A stretch of 64,000 nucleotides of DNA from Venturia oleaginea (GCA_013176395.1 JABMLP010000002.1:62001-126000); one strand, 5' to 3'; counted from the first letter of the stretch, positions 41,540-51,379 are shown. Numbers and translations: made by a program. Notes: generated by a model not told the origin, from the sequence alone.

Positions 41540-41817
41540 ATCAGATGAAATTCCTGTGCGACAATCATGGCGACTCCTGAATCTTTGTACCACCCCTATA
41601 TTTAAGGGCAATTAACATTTGCAGTGGAGTGTACTGAGTTTCAAGTTGCCCCATATGTATGCGCACTGCCTTGCGCGACGCAAGTCTCAAGATTTTTTTG
41701 AGCCACGAGTCCTTACTACTTGTGATCGACATGATGAGACGGATCAAAAATCAGGATGCGCATCCATAGACACGTAAGAGACTAAGATTTCATGGAAGAC
41801 TTTCGCAATCGGATCAG

Positions 41818-41945
41818 ATGTTGATATCCACACAAAGGTTTAGGACTCGCCATGATTGTCGCAGAGGAATTTTATCTAATATGGTACCTCGCTGTCACTT
41901 TGAGATCGTTGTACGTATTACCCTACTAGTTATTATTTCTGAGTC
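41818..41945 (+). repeat. Inverted partial duplicate of the GT90 gene start
   Basis: The plus strand reads RFRTRHDCRRGILSNMVPRC, closely matching RFRSRHDCRTGISSDMVPRC encoded on the minus strand at about 41467-41600. The DNA shared includes CGCCATGATTGTCGCA, ATGGTACCTCGCTG and TATTACCCTACTAGTT. About 130 bases of the gene start have been duplicated head to head, with about 210 bases between the copies, and have since diverged by scattered substitutions. Confidence 0.7.
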
Positions 41946-42327
41946 TAATGTGCGTTTCGTGTGTAGACCGCTCGCAGTTAGGTTCGAATGCTGGTACGTG
42001 GGAATTGAAGCGTTTCAAGTATACTTACAAGGCAAGAGACTATAAGAGGACGAAAGGAAAGAATAACACAAGAGAAATTTGATGAGGGATTCACACGAGG
42101 AAAGAAGTAGCCAGTGTATAACTCGCAAGTTCCAGCCTCTAATCGAAGACCTCTCGACGCGCTGTAGTCCATGTCCTCCTCGCCGCGCCGACAGTAACAA
42201 TATCGAAGAACTTCGTCGGAAACAACCTTCGAGACGTATTGAGAGACAACAAGTCCAAAGATATCAAAGGCATCTCTGTTTACAAGAACCATACCACTCA
42301 TTCTTAATATGCCGGGCAAGATTTCCA

Positions 42328-42768
42328 ATCGACGGAGCCCGCCTCTAACCCCCGGTTCTGGCAACAGCCCGCGCAGCGACGAAGTTGATTATCGGTATAT
42401 TTGTGAACATAACACTAAACAAGAACAATAAAGTTAGCAAGGGATCGATGCTAGCGAGGTTTGGATAGACGCGTAGTAACAGGCAGTATAGAATCTTGTA
42501 CTTACCCCTCTTCTTCCCCCAGTAAGCAGATCATATTGTCCTCCTACGCCAATTTGGGTTCCACAACATTTATCTGAAGCATCGTTCTGCCAAGCGTAGT
42601 GCTTTTTAGGGATGCAGCAGCCGACCTCGATCAAGTCATCTGAGGCGGCGTCCGTATTTACGGCTGTTGTAAGACTATAAGTTTTAGTTAGAAAGAGACT
42701 AGTGTTACCTGTTTTGAAGATACTTGCCAGAGGTGTCCCAGCGTAACGGCAAGAAGGGTGAAACGCAT
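42328..42768 (-). pseudogene. Cysteine-rich small protein remnant
   Basis: Two cysteine-dense blocks lie on the minus strand: VGCCIPKKHYAWQNDASDKCC (about 42560-42625) and CAGCCQNRGLEAGSVDWKSC (about 42325-42390). They are separated by a plausible intron (GTAAGT near 42510, acceptor TTTAG near 42420), and a further intron candidate lies at 42664-42708. An ATG at 42768 starts MRFTLLAVTLGHLWQ, signal-peptide-like. The phases of these pieces do not fit together, so the gene is either broken or spliced otherwise. A secreted protein is suggested by the Cys pattern only. Confidence 0.3.
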
Positions 42769-42789
42769 ATTGTATTTAGTCTAGACGAG

Positions 42790-43192
42790 AATATCCAGAA
42801 GTCTAGCTTGGGAACGAAGTTTTCTGTAGGTTCGGGTTCTGAGTATGGCAGAACGCTGTGAGTCTGGGAAAGCTAGGACTTTATATCTTTGTAGAAATCT
42901 CACCTCCTCTTTTGATTTTCAACTTAGTAACGAGACTGGGGCCACGAGGTGGTTACTATATTGTCCCTTTGTTCTCATTCAGCCCCTGCGTGGAGACATC
43001 TAATAGGATCCGGATCCCTAACACTGTGATCTCAGGGGTTTTTAAATGTCAAGCAGCCCCAACCTTGTCAACCTTGCCTCGCATCCGCTTTACAGCAAAA
43101 TTATCCTTGCAAATCCTTGCAAAAATCAGAATGCTGTAGATCCGATAGATATTTAAAGACCGTTACTATTTCTACCGTGGTTTTTTACTTAA
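42790..43192. other. Intergenic region, no supported gene
   Basis: Nothing recognisable on either strand. A small direct repeat CCTTGCAAATCCTTGCAAAA occurs near 43105. Confidence 0.35.
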
Positions 43193-43476
43193 TGTGACGG
43201 GCTAAGATCATGCCTGGATACCAGGGAGAATCACCCAAATGTGCAATACAATATAGCTAAGGAGGAAAAGATAGATACACAATTTGTCACGGCGAGTAAA
43301 AGAGGTCATAGACAGGTCTATTGTTCTAAGTACTAAGTGTGATAAGAGAATCTTAGGTAGAGAGGAATCTACTCCGGCGACTCGTAGAAGTCGCGCCTTG
43401 GCCACATGTGGCCGTGCGCGCCTCGCTAAGACCACAAAGTCACGTGACTGAAAGACAGCCATGCCATGCCGTCACA
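43193..43476 (-). repeat. Solo LTR of the Gypsy-1 family
   Basis: The 284 bases end in TGTGACGG and CCGTCACA. Read on the minus strand it shares TGTGACGGCA(T/C)GGCATGGC, GTCACGTGACT/GTCACGTTACT, CTCTTATCACAC and CAATAGACCTRTCTATGACC with the LTR at 7134, and it shows the full length of that family. No matching target duplication was found (CTTAA against CAATT), so it is old or the ends have changed. Confidence 0.75.
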
Positions 43477-43571
43477 CAATTGCAAACTCCTTTTGAAGGA
43501 GATGCCAAGCCATTGACAAGCTTGCCCTAGAGAGCCAGCGTAACACTATATATATTATCGTAGTTCTAAGC

Positions 43572-43948
43572 TGTTACGGATACTCTCACGTGGAACGTTT
43601 AGTGACATGTATGGCGCGTTTCCTTTGTGATTAGTAAGTTGTTACACGGGATCGGAAGGATCATGTGAACGCTCGAGCCTTGGCAAAGCGAGCGCCACGA
43701 GCGCAGGATTTCTTAGGAGATGGATCTCTATATAACGGACGAGACTCTGCTCCCTCAGTGTCTCGTATCTTCACTCTCTAGTTACTTCGCTATTGCTTTT
43801 AGTTACTTAGCACATTCACGACTCTTATATCTTGCAAGCTTCGCTTCACTTGTTTGATACGATATTGTCGCCCCGGACCACTTGAACCCTACTGTACAGA
43901 TTAGCCAAATCCAGCTAGATTACTTTGAGTCATAGCCTCTGCGTAACA
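43572..43948 (+). repeat. Solo LTR (TGTTACGG...GCGTAACA)
   Basis: The 377-bp unit starts TGTTACGGATAC and ends CCTCTGCGTAACA, with CTATATAACGG near 43727 and a CT-rich TCTCGTATCTTCACTCTC as promoter-like elements. Its last 60 bases recur in inverse orientation at 50698-50757, which supports the LTR interpretation and the 3' boundary. Confidence 0.7.
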
Positions 43949-44132
43949 CGTCCGTTATATAGAGATCCATCTCCTAAGAAATCCTGCGCTCGTGGCGCTC
44001 GCAATCGAGCGCTCGCTTTGCCAAGGCTCGAGCGTTCACATGATCCTTTCGATCCTGTGTAACAACTTACTAATCACAAAGGAAACGCGCCATACATGTC
44101 ACTAAACGTTCCACGTGACAGTATCCGTAACA
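43949..44132 (-). repeat. Inverted partial copy of the adjacent LTR
   Basis: Starting at the base after the LTR end, 184 bases are the reverse complement of 43572-43741, with three substitutions and one 14-base insertion that duplicates GCGAGCGC. The pair forms a long hairpin with about 207 bases in the loop. The outer end is complete (CCGTAACA at 44132) and the inner end truncated. Confidence 0.75.
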
Positions 44133-44866
44133 ATATTATACGAGCCTATAATACTATTGACACTAATTATTTATAGCGAAAGCCGTATTAATAATAATCG
44201 GATTTTGCGTGGTATGTAATGGCGTATATGCTGTGTGCCCACAATCTCTATCTACAATTGCAAAAACCCAACTCTCTGGGATAAAAAAGTCTTTCGTCAC
44301 TTTCCAGACCGCGCCCCGTCCATGGACCGGCGCCGTCGAACTATGCCCCCGCGTTCACTACCCGAGTCATCTATATCGTGGTCAGTATAGGGCACCCTCC
44401 GGTCCTGATGCTCCCAATCCTCTGTTCCGGGTCCGATGTTGACCAGATTCCGAGTTGGCCATTGTTGTTGTAAATCCAAGGTCTAGGATTTTTACAACAC
44501 CAGGATCCAATATGCCAAGCATCGTGAGGACCCAAACATTGCGAGTCCAGGTGAGGGCGTGGTAACGGACACGGCGCGTCCTGGTAACGCGCCGTTAATA
44601 AATAAACAACTTCCTCCCCAATCTCTCCTCCCTCCTTTACCTCACAACAATCTTCAGTGCACACCTCCTCTTCTCTCCTCAGTCCCTCCTCAAGACCCTC
44701 ATCGCACCTTCAGCTCTCCAACGCTTTCTTCTGGTTGATTGGAGTTCGTACTGATGGACGCTATTTGTACCGTCCATGGTCCGGGAATTCCGCTCATTTC
44801 TCACTTCAGCTTCTCCTCCTTCCCGTCCGTAGTCTCTGCTCGTCCCTTTTCCTATCCTGTGTCTTC
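44133..44866. other. Intergenic region, no supported gene
   Basis: AT-rich to 44260, then mixed composition. CT-rich runs at 44610-44710 would lie downstream of the gene that ends at 44867. No feature recognised. Confidence 0.35.
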
Positions 44867-46135
44867 TTACTCAACTCTCTCCACCAGACGCGGCGCCGCG
44901 GAGAAGTTTGACCTGTCCTCCTTTTGTACGTTGTTTGCCACGGTAAGATAGGGCAAGATATTATTGTCGAGCATCCACCTAGCAGCAGCCTTGCATCCCT
45001 TGCTGGTATTGAGTGCCGCACGTATCGATGTTGTACCAGTCTCGCTCCTCAGATGGTCTCTATTGTATCTGGGGCAGAAGTCGAATACATGGATTGGTGT
45101 CTGGTGTCGCCATCCACATGCGCATTCCGGGGTTATCCCTGGCACATATATCGCTGCCAGCCAGGACCGGAGTCCCAATACCTCCGCTGTAGCTTCAAGT
45201 TTCGTGAGGCCATCGTACAGTCCCAGTGTCTCGTCCTCCCACTCCTTAGACCAAGTCGCACCGGCCTTGTTCCTTCTCTTCTCTGTGACGGCTTGCTAGG
45301 CTACTGGAATAACCACAGTGTTCAAGCACCTAACAAGGCGCCACAGTACACGAGCCATGTGACGGCTTGCTAGGCTACTGGAACAACCGCAGTGTCCAAG
45401 CACCTAACAAGGCGCCACAGTACACGGGCCACAGCAAGACCTATAAGTAGGTCTTGCCCCCAGCCCCCATTTACATAGCTACCTGTAGTGCACTATCACA
45501 TTTAGTCCATACCTGATTGCTGTTCACGCCTTTCATTAGTTACTACTAGCCGTGACATTCTCCTCCCACCTTGCCCTCCATATCTCCTCCAGTAGCGCGG
45601 AGATTTTGGAGGGGAGCCTATATCTATGCAGGTTTTCCCCCCTTCGAGCTCTCTTTCTCCTATTTTCGGCTCCCGGTTCCTCAGCGTCGGGCCTTCCTCG
45701 CTCCCTTATTGTCCTGGCAATGGCCCGTCTCTGGTTGTAGGGTCCCACTTCATGTGTAGGTCTCCCTAACGTTGGTCTTGGTGGCGGGAGGTTGGGATTA
45801 TTCCTAACGGTATGAATGGGTCGTCGACCCGGTCTTGGATCTGGGTCCGGTCCTCCATAGTATAAGTTGGGTAGCTCTGCGGGAGCATACTGAGGCATTT
45901 CGTTGGACTGCTTTTCCCGTATTGCTAGTCTAGCAGCTCCCATCTCTGCCGGTATCTCCGGTCGCCGGGGAAGTACCCTGGGTTTTCCTCTCCTTCTTCT
46001 CCCCCTTGGTGGTGGGGGGACAGCCTCCATGTCCTTCCACATGAGTTCAACTGTGTGTTGTATCTCTTTTTCCACGGGATGGTCCTTCACCGCTCCCACT
46101 CGTTCCTGGACGAGCTGCTCCACGTATAGGTCCAT
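44867..46135 (-). pseudogene. Pro/Arg-rich protein with LINE-type C-terminal zinc motif, split by a solo LTR
   Basis: The right part (46135 to about 45558) encodes MDLYVEQLVQERVGAV, a Pro/Arg-rich region (PPPPRGRRRRGKPRVLPRRP) and KISALLEEIWRARWEE. It ends at a stop supplied by LTR sequence (VTASSN). The left part (about 45278 to 44867) encodes ATWSKEWEDETLGLYDGLTK, LGLRSWLAAIYVPG and CACGWRHQTPIHVFDFC. Removing the LTR and one TTCTC copy joins the parts in frame. The C-x-C-x8-H-x4-C motif and its surroundings match the post-RNase H region of fungal LINEs, yet no RT or RNase H is present. It was perhaps a gene that captured a LINE tail. A TTTGCAG upstream of 46175 may be a 3' splice site, so an earlier exon is possible. 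Confidence 0.55.
45284..45557 (+). repeat. Solo LTR with TSD TTCTC and an internal 74-bp tandem repeat
   Basis: The termini TGTGACGGCT and AGCCGTGACA are flanked by TTCTC at 45279-45283 and 45558-45562. The first 74 bases are repeated in tandem from about 45358, with a few substitutions. A perfect 10-bp stem, GCAAGACCTA-TAAG-TAGGTCTTGC (45434-45457), overlaps the TATAAG box. Confidence 0.8.
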
Positions 46136-46329
46136 CGGCTGGACAATTACGTACGTATAAATCGCTGCAAAGAAAACGAATATATGTGTGGATGGGGCAA
46201 TTAATCGATTATTAATTGCAGTCCAAGATTAGATTAAGAAACTACAATTAGTTAGCTAGACTCGGCTACAGAGGCTCCGCTGTCATAGCGTCGACAATCA
46301 CATCTTCTCAACAACACCAACCTCTATCA

Positions 46330-46917
46330 ATGCCTCCAATACACTTACCTCCATCCGGCGCCAAGAGCATAAATCAGATCCTGGAGGCAGCTCGATCGAA
46401 CCCCACCCGTCTGTCAAAAGGTAGATGAAGCAGACAGAGGTCTGAATTGATGATCGTGGGCATGCCCATATATATACACGATTGATGGGCTCGTGTTCAA
46501 GCTAGTACAAATGAGGTAAATGAAATGAGTTCATTTGACAGCCCGAACAACTTTTTGCTGAATTTGAGTCATCATCCAAACCCGTCCATGTTATTGACAT
46601 CAGACCGGCCGCGCAGCGAGCATTAGAAGGCCCGTTCCTTATTACTCCACTCTGTGAATCGCAGATTGCTCAAGTACATATCATCGAAAGAAATGTATTG
46701 GAATGGCGGCTTGATCCCCAATCCGAGTCGAGATTACAGGACGTGATTGATGCTGAAGGCTACCGGACGAGAATCGTCGTCATTTGTAGCGAGGGATATA
46801 TATACGAGCAGCCTCGCTGCTGCCGCGTTGCAAGAGCTGGGCCTGCGAAATGCGACTGACTTTTTGGGAGGGCAGAAAACTTGGGAGCAGTTCCGGGCTT
46901 CGATGTGGAAGTCTTGA
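46330..46917 (+). pseudogene. Rhodanese-like domain gene interrupted by a solo LTR
   Basis: Rhodanese domains transfer sulfane sulfur or act as regulatory folds. From ATG at 46330 the first part (MPPIHLPPSGAKSINQILEA ... NPTR) breaks at the LTR 46412-46540. Thereafter PEQLFAEF, VHVIDIRPAAQRALEGPFL and IERNVLEWRLDPQSESRLQD lead to VVICSEGY, the active-site loop Cys. A short indel in GATATATATACGAGC near 46795 shifts the frame before SSLAAAALQELGLRNATDF and GGQKTWEQFR to TGA at 46915-46917. The order matches a single-domain rhodanese of about 150 residues. Two lesions make it non-functional. Confidence 0.7.
46412..46540 (-). repeat. Solo LTR inside the rhodanese gene
   Basis: On the minus strand it starts TGTCAAATGAAC and ends CTACCTTTTGACA (129 bp), with a GTGTATATATATGG box. 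It belongs to the same family as 1243-1342. Exact target duplications were not found; CCCG occurs close to both ends. Confidence 0.65.
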
Positions 46918-47070
46918 TGGTGGGACTGCGCTGCCTACCATGAAAAGAGCCTATGAAACAGCGGTTGAGCCATAGTCACTTCCTATCTCTCAGGCCCTCA
47001 GCACGTCGTTTGCGTCTTATCGGGCAAGAGTCACACACACGTCGGACTTCCATAAAACGAGCGGCTTCCC

Positions 47071-48519
47071 TGACACAGACTCGATGCAACTACACAGCTC
47101 TTCATCCCGCAGCGTTATTCTACAATCATAGAGTCCGAAGCCGAATCAATACTCGCCAGAACACTCAGTCAAGACCTCAGTCAAGACACCAATTCAGCCA
47201 ACATACCGATATTCGCCAGAAATCTCAGTCCAGACACCAATCCCGACATGAATCCTGACACCAATCCAGACACCAATCCAGACACCAATCCAGACACCAA
47301 TCCAGACTCCAATCCTGACTCCAATCCCAACTCCAATCCCAACTCCAATCCCAACTCCAATCCCAACTCCAATCCCAACTCCAATCCCAACTCCTATCCC
47401 AACTCCAATCCCAACTCCAATCCAGACACCAATCCCGACACCAATCCCGACACCAATCCAGACACCAATCCCGACACCAATCCAGACACCAATCCCGACT
47501 CCAATCCCGACACCAATCCCAACTCCAATCCCAACACCAATCCCGACTCCAATCCCAACTCCAATCCCAACTCCTATCCCAACTCCAATCCCAACTCCAA
47601 TCCAGACACCAATCCCGACACCAATCCCGACACCAATCCAGACACCAATCCCGACACCAATCCAGACACCAATCCCGACTCCAATCCCGACACCAATCCC
47701 AACTCCAATCCCAACACCAATCCCGACTCCAATCCCGTGCGGCCGTGTCAACGACATCGACGAGCTCAGCCCGACACCAATCCCGACGATTGGTCTGACA
47801 TCAATCCCGACACCAATCCAGCCAACTTGCCCCCTACCACTGGCCGTCAGGTCCACCGGACATACCGCCCAGATCGAGCCTTTCTTCCTACTATTCGCCT
47901 CGATCCAAACGTCAACCCAGCCTACGCAGAGCTCATGAACTTTGATCCTCCTGGTTCAACATTCGACAAAGAAAAGACAATCGAGCTCTGGCGTGCCATT
48001 CTAGCAGCGTACTTCCCTCTGAAAGACTCTTACCTCGTCTCCGAATCTCAGAACAAAGATCAATACCTCCGAGAATACACGGTCCTCCATGTTCACAAGT
48101 ACAGAACGGTCATCCTTTTCGACTATCCCAAACCTCTGAGGGCCAAACGGCTTCTTTTCTCAGTTCACATCTTCAGCCCCAATTGCCGCAGTGACCTGAA
48201 AGACGGGTGGAACGACTTTAAATCATTCGGGTACCGCGCAGCGAAATGCTGTAAGAATGAAAAGATCTTGGGACCCTTGGCTCCAAAAAGCGTCAGGGCC
48301 TCTTACTCCGCGATCAATGTCTGGCGGCGCTCCGTGGAGCCCTTCCTTTTCAGCATTGGCCCTGATCCAAATGTGGGACCCAGAGTAACACGCACAGAGC
48401 TTGATCACAGTTTTGATCTTCGCGATGATGATTATCGATTGATTATTCATGAACTCCTGCAAAGCGCTTATGCAGATGGACAGAAGCCGGGTTTTGAAGA
48501 GGGTTACATTAGGATGTGA
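47071..48519 (+). CDS. Protein with NPDT/NPNS tetrapeptide repeats and an unknown C-terminal domain
   Basis: The frame is open from 47071, but the first ATG is at 47248, inside the repeat region, so either translation starts there or an upstream exon is missing. Residues 1-165 (from 47248) are a near-perfect run of four-residue units [12 protein letters not shown] and NPNT. The remaining ~255 residues have normal complexity: [79 protein letters not shown] and [19 protein letters not shown], to TGA at 48517-48519. The C-terminal part looks like a folded soluble domain of unknown family and has no frame lesion. The Asn-Pro repeats cannot be N-glycosylated, because Pro follows Asn. Confidence 0.55.
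47248..47736 (+). repeat. 12-bp coding minisatellite with a 180-bp higher-order duplication
   Basis: The unit AAYYCMRACWCC, for example AATCCAGACACC, is repeated about 40 times. The block 47401-47556 is repeated exactly at 47581-47736, including the rare variant CTCCTATCCC just before each (47391 and 47571), which gives a 180-base (15-unit) higher-order period. The period is a multiple of three and keeps the frame. Confidence 0.9.
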
Positions 48520-48774
48520 AGCCCGACTGTATAGTAATGTATTGATTGGGCGGAAGGAGACGTGTTGTTAATCGGTAATTCCAATTCAATGCCAAAATTT
48601 CTTTGAACGATCTCCGCCTTGTAGGTGATTTCGGACCGTTCCGTGAATGGCTGGAAATGTTTCCAAGATGTAGATTTGAGATTGATGTTGAGTGTTTTTT
48701 GGCGAGTGTTGGAGGTGAGATTGCTGAAAGATTATTGATATTAAAACTGTAGGTTTGTAAATAATAATAAATAA

Positions 48775-50600
48775 CGTGTTCCACCCACCGAGCTGGTCAA
48801 CCCACCGAGCTGGTCAAAAAGGCTTGGCACGACCAACTCATATTACGCCTCTTCAATTTTATCGCGATCAACAATAGAATCTGATTCAGAAGATATCTCA
48901 ATATCCTTTTACACGTTCACGCATTGTGCCCAGTCGCGCCGCAGTTCCCACAGCGCCGTAAAGCTGGCCGGGCTGTTTCTTGATCACCACTACCACGAGC
49001 CTTCTTTGATTTCTGAGGCGCTACAGACGCCTCAGCAGCTACCTGCGCTGCTGCAGTCCCATACTCCATAGTACCACCTTGCTGGATCCACTTCCTTTTG
49101 CGCGATTTTCGCTTCGTCATTACTGCCAATTGCTCTTCAAGCTCGTGGTTTCGTGCAATAAGTAGAGCGTTCTGGTGCAGCATCAATTCAGCGCCCTTGA
49201 CAAGCTGAGAGAAGCCAGTCTGCGCAGTAACTGGTGACCGAGTGAAAGATTCGCGTACAAGCTTTGATTGAGATCCAAATTCAAGAGTATTGCTTGGAGT
49301 CTTCGACTGCCACGGCGTCTCCTGCGGTGGGGGTGCTGGTGGGGTACGTAGCCGTACTTCAAGGCGATCCAATACCACCTCTGCGTTAATAGGGACTAGC
49401 CCTACCATCTCAAAAGCCTTTCGGCAGTTCTCTTCTGTAAACACGTCGAAAAACGCGTCTTTGAAGGCCGGGAGGAAGCCTTCATTGTTGATATGGGTAG
49501 ACGCGTCGGCGTGCCAAGTCTCGAACTCGTTGAGAGTACTTGCACTTCAACGGCGAGAAGCAGACCACATCAAGCGGCTGGAGGATATGCGATGAATGAG
49601 GTGGCACACAGAGCGTTATGATCTTATGTTCGAGGCAGTAGTCCTTGAAATCCTGGTTGAGATGGCTCTCATGGCCGTCCAAGATGAGCAGCCTATACCC
49701 CCCCACTTGACGCGCCTTTGTATACGCGTCAAAGTGCTTCAACCACTCAAGACCAAGCGCGTTGTTTGTCCAGCCGTTCTCAGAGACCGAGAGCTTCCAA
49801 TTCCGTGGTATATCTGCTCCTCATACCACGCAGAGATGTGAACGCGTCCTTTGTAGATAATGAATGGCGGGGTCGCATACCCAGCGGCGCAGATGCTCTG
49901 GATAACTGTAACCCACTCGCGATCGCCTGGCTGGATCAAATTAGGCCGTGTACGTCTTTCAGAAGCTGTGACGACCTTCATTGACCCAATAACGCCCATC
50001 TGGAAGCCAATCTCGTCAAAGTTGTGCGTATCCTCGTCGTGGATGCCGTACTTTGCCTTAGTGTCTGCAACGAGCTTGAACCACGCGCCAATATCTCTGG
50101 ATCTTCCTGTAGTATCCTCTGCCTATCCTTAGCTCGATTGAAGGCCATCTTGAGCTCATCTGAGCGCGTTATAAACCTCTCAGCCCAGTTTTTCCCTACT
50201 GGCTCTCCACCGCGTACACCTAGTAGTTAATCCGCCATATCTGCCACCTCACACAGCCGGGGCGCGAATCCTCGCGAATCGAGGTCGAGGATGTATTAGA
50301 CAATTGTCTGCTCTTCAGTCGTAGTGAGCTTGTGTTGGGCGTTGCGAGTATCTAGGCGATACGTGATTCCGTTGTATCGGCTAGTCAATGTTGAAGGAGG
50401 TACATCAAACGCTTCAGCAGCGCGCCTGAGGCTTCGGAATTGGTGGGTGCTATAGGCAGAAAGGGCAAGCAGAATTCTGCCTTCTCTGTTAGATAATTGC
50501 GCATTTTGTTGTTGAGACATATCGTGTTAATGAGGGAGTTGGTCGTCTTGGCAGAAACTGACCAGCTCGGTGGGTTGACCAGCTCGGTGGTGGAACACGT
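48775..50600 (-). mobile_element. Pogo-type (Tc1/mariner superfamily) DNA transposon
   Basis: The 1826-bp element is flanked by TA at 48773-48774 and 50601-50602. Its termini ACGTGTTCCACC and GGTGGAACACGT are inverted repeats of about 45 bases. Each contains the direct repeat CCACCGAGCTGGTCAA twice. The transposase inside has several frame breaks. Terminal fragments of the same family occur at 22081-22338 and 32372-32460. Confidence 0.9.
48917..50520 (-). pseudogene. Pogo transposase: HTH, DDE and zinc knuckle, frameshifted
   Basis: From ATG at 50520 an N-terminal helix-turn-helix (FRSLRRAAEAFDVPPSTLTS) is followed, across frame breaks, by a CENP-B-like region (ERFITRSDELKMAFNRAKDR). The DDE_1 domain has FDEIGFQMGV (first D), WVTVIQSICAAGYATPP, LLILDGHESH (second D) and PPHSSHILQPLDV (third D). 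The C-terminal part has CRKAFEMVGLVPINAEVVLD, a Lys/Arg-rich helix and the start of a zinc knuckle, CGNCGATGHNA; the fragment at 22.1 kb shows the full CCHC. At least three frame changes and a stop near 50225 make it inactive. Its ends could still be moved by an enzyme supplied in trans. Confidence 0.85.
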
Positions 50601-50697
50601 TAATGTTTAGAGAATTAAATTGATAGTTTTCTAGCGTCTTTTAAAAAGAACTTCAAAGATTGTAAGAGATTATTAGAATTAACTATTGGTTCTAGAC

Positions 50698-50757
50698 TGT
50701 TACGCAGAGGCATGGCTCAAAGTAATCTAGCTGGATTTGGCTAATCCATACAGTAGG
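50698..50757 (-). repeat. Fragment of the TGTTACGG LTR family
   Basis: TGTTACGCAGAGGC...CAGTAGG is the inverse of the last 60 bases of the LTR at 43572-43948 (for example AAGTAATCTAGCTGGATTTG). It is cut at 50758 by another LTR. Confidence 0.75.
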
Positions 50758-51012
50758 TGTCACGGGGCGGGTTCGGGTATCAGGAGGAAGGAGCAGCAGC
50801 AGGAACAGGTATCATTCAACAGGCTACATACGAACTGGCAGACAAACCAACAGGCAGGTTTGACGACAGGACGTAGCTCAAAGAGCTACGAATTGGTTGA
50901 AGCCACGTAGGCTTTAAAACCTTTCCTCGGCAGAACTCTGGTTCTGCCTTGATCACGTGCCGTGGGGCCACCCCAACGGCGGGAAGGACTTGTCCGCGGT
51001 CGTACCGTGACA
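50758..51012. repeat. Solo LTR (TGTCACGG...CCGTGACA), separate family
   Basis: The 255 bases have inverted termini TGTCACGG and CCGTGACA and no coding region. The interior does not resemble the 8139 LTR. No matching target duplication was seen (GTAGG against CTAAT). A short inverted pair TAGCTCAAAGAGCTA lies near 50875. Confidence 0.6.
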
Positions 51013-51379
51013 CTAATAGCAATAGGTTTATAGCCTATGAGTTGATCCAAGCCTTACTTAGTGGTTGAGAGCTTAGGACTCAATCGTACTTACTTAGTAT
51101 CAGACGTACTGTCTGGAGGCATGGGATGAATATACGGCGCTTGATTGTTTATTTTCTATTTCTATTCAGCGTGTGTATACCCAGTCGAGAGAGTAATAAG
51201 TAAGCAATCCCATCCCATCCCATCGTCGAGAAATGTAATCCCATCCCATCATCACCGAGAAGTACAATCTTATACCCATCATCATCATCATCATCATCAT
51301 CGAGAAGTCTCCCAAAAATTCGAACTCGTATCCCCATTATCCGGCGAAAAACGGACAGGACCTCTGCAAACCATTTTGT
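51013..51379. other. Spacer with CCCATC/ATC microsatellite
   Basis: Runs of CCCATC at 51205-51250 and (ATC)8 at about 51278-51301 lie downstream of the P450 stop, with GAGAAG following each block. No gene was seen. Confidence 0.5.

Noticed and set aside
43193..43476. MITE interpretation of the TGTGACGG...CCGTCACA unit
   Set aside because: It shares sequence with the LTR that follows the Gypsy-1 polypurine tract at 7134, so a solo LTR is the simpler reading.
47194..47856. Long antisense open frame of GVGIGV-type repeats
   Set aside because: It is the mirror of the 12-bp minisatellite, which has no stops in several frames. The sense frame has a normal-complexity domain attached and is the better call.
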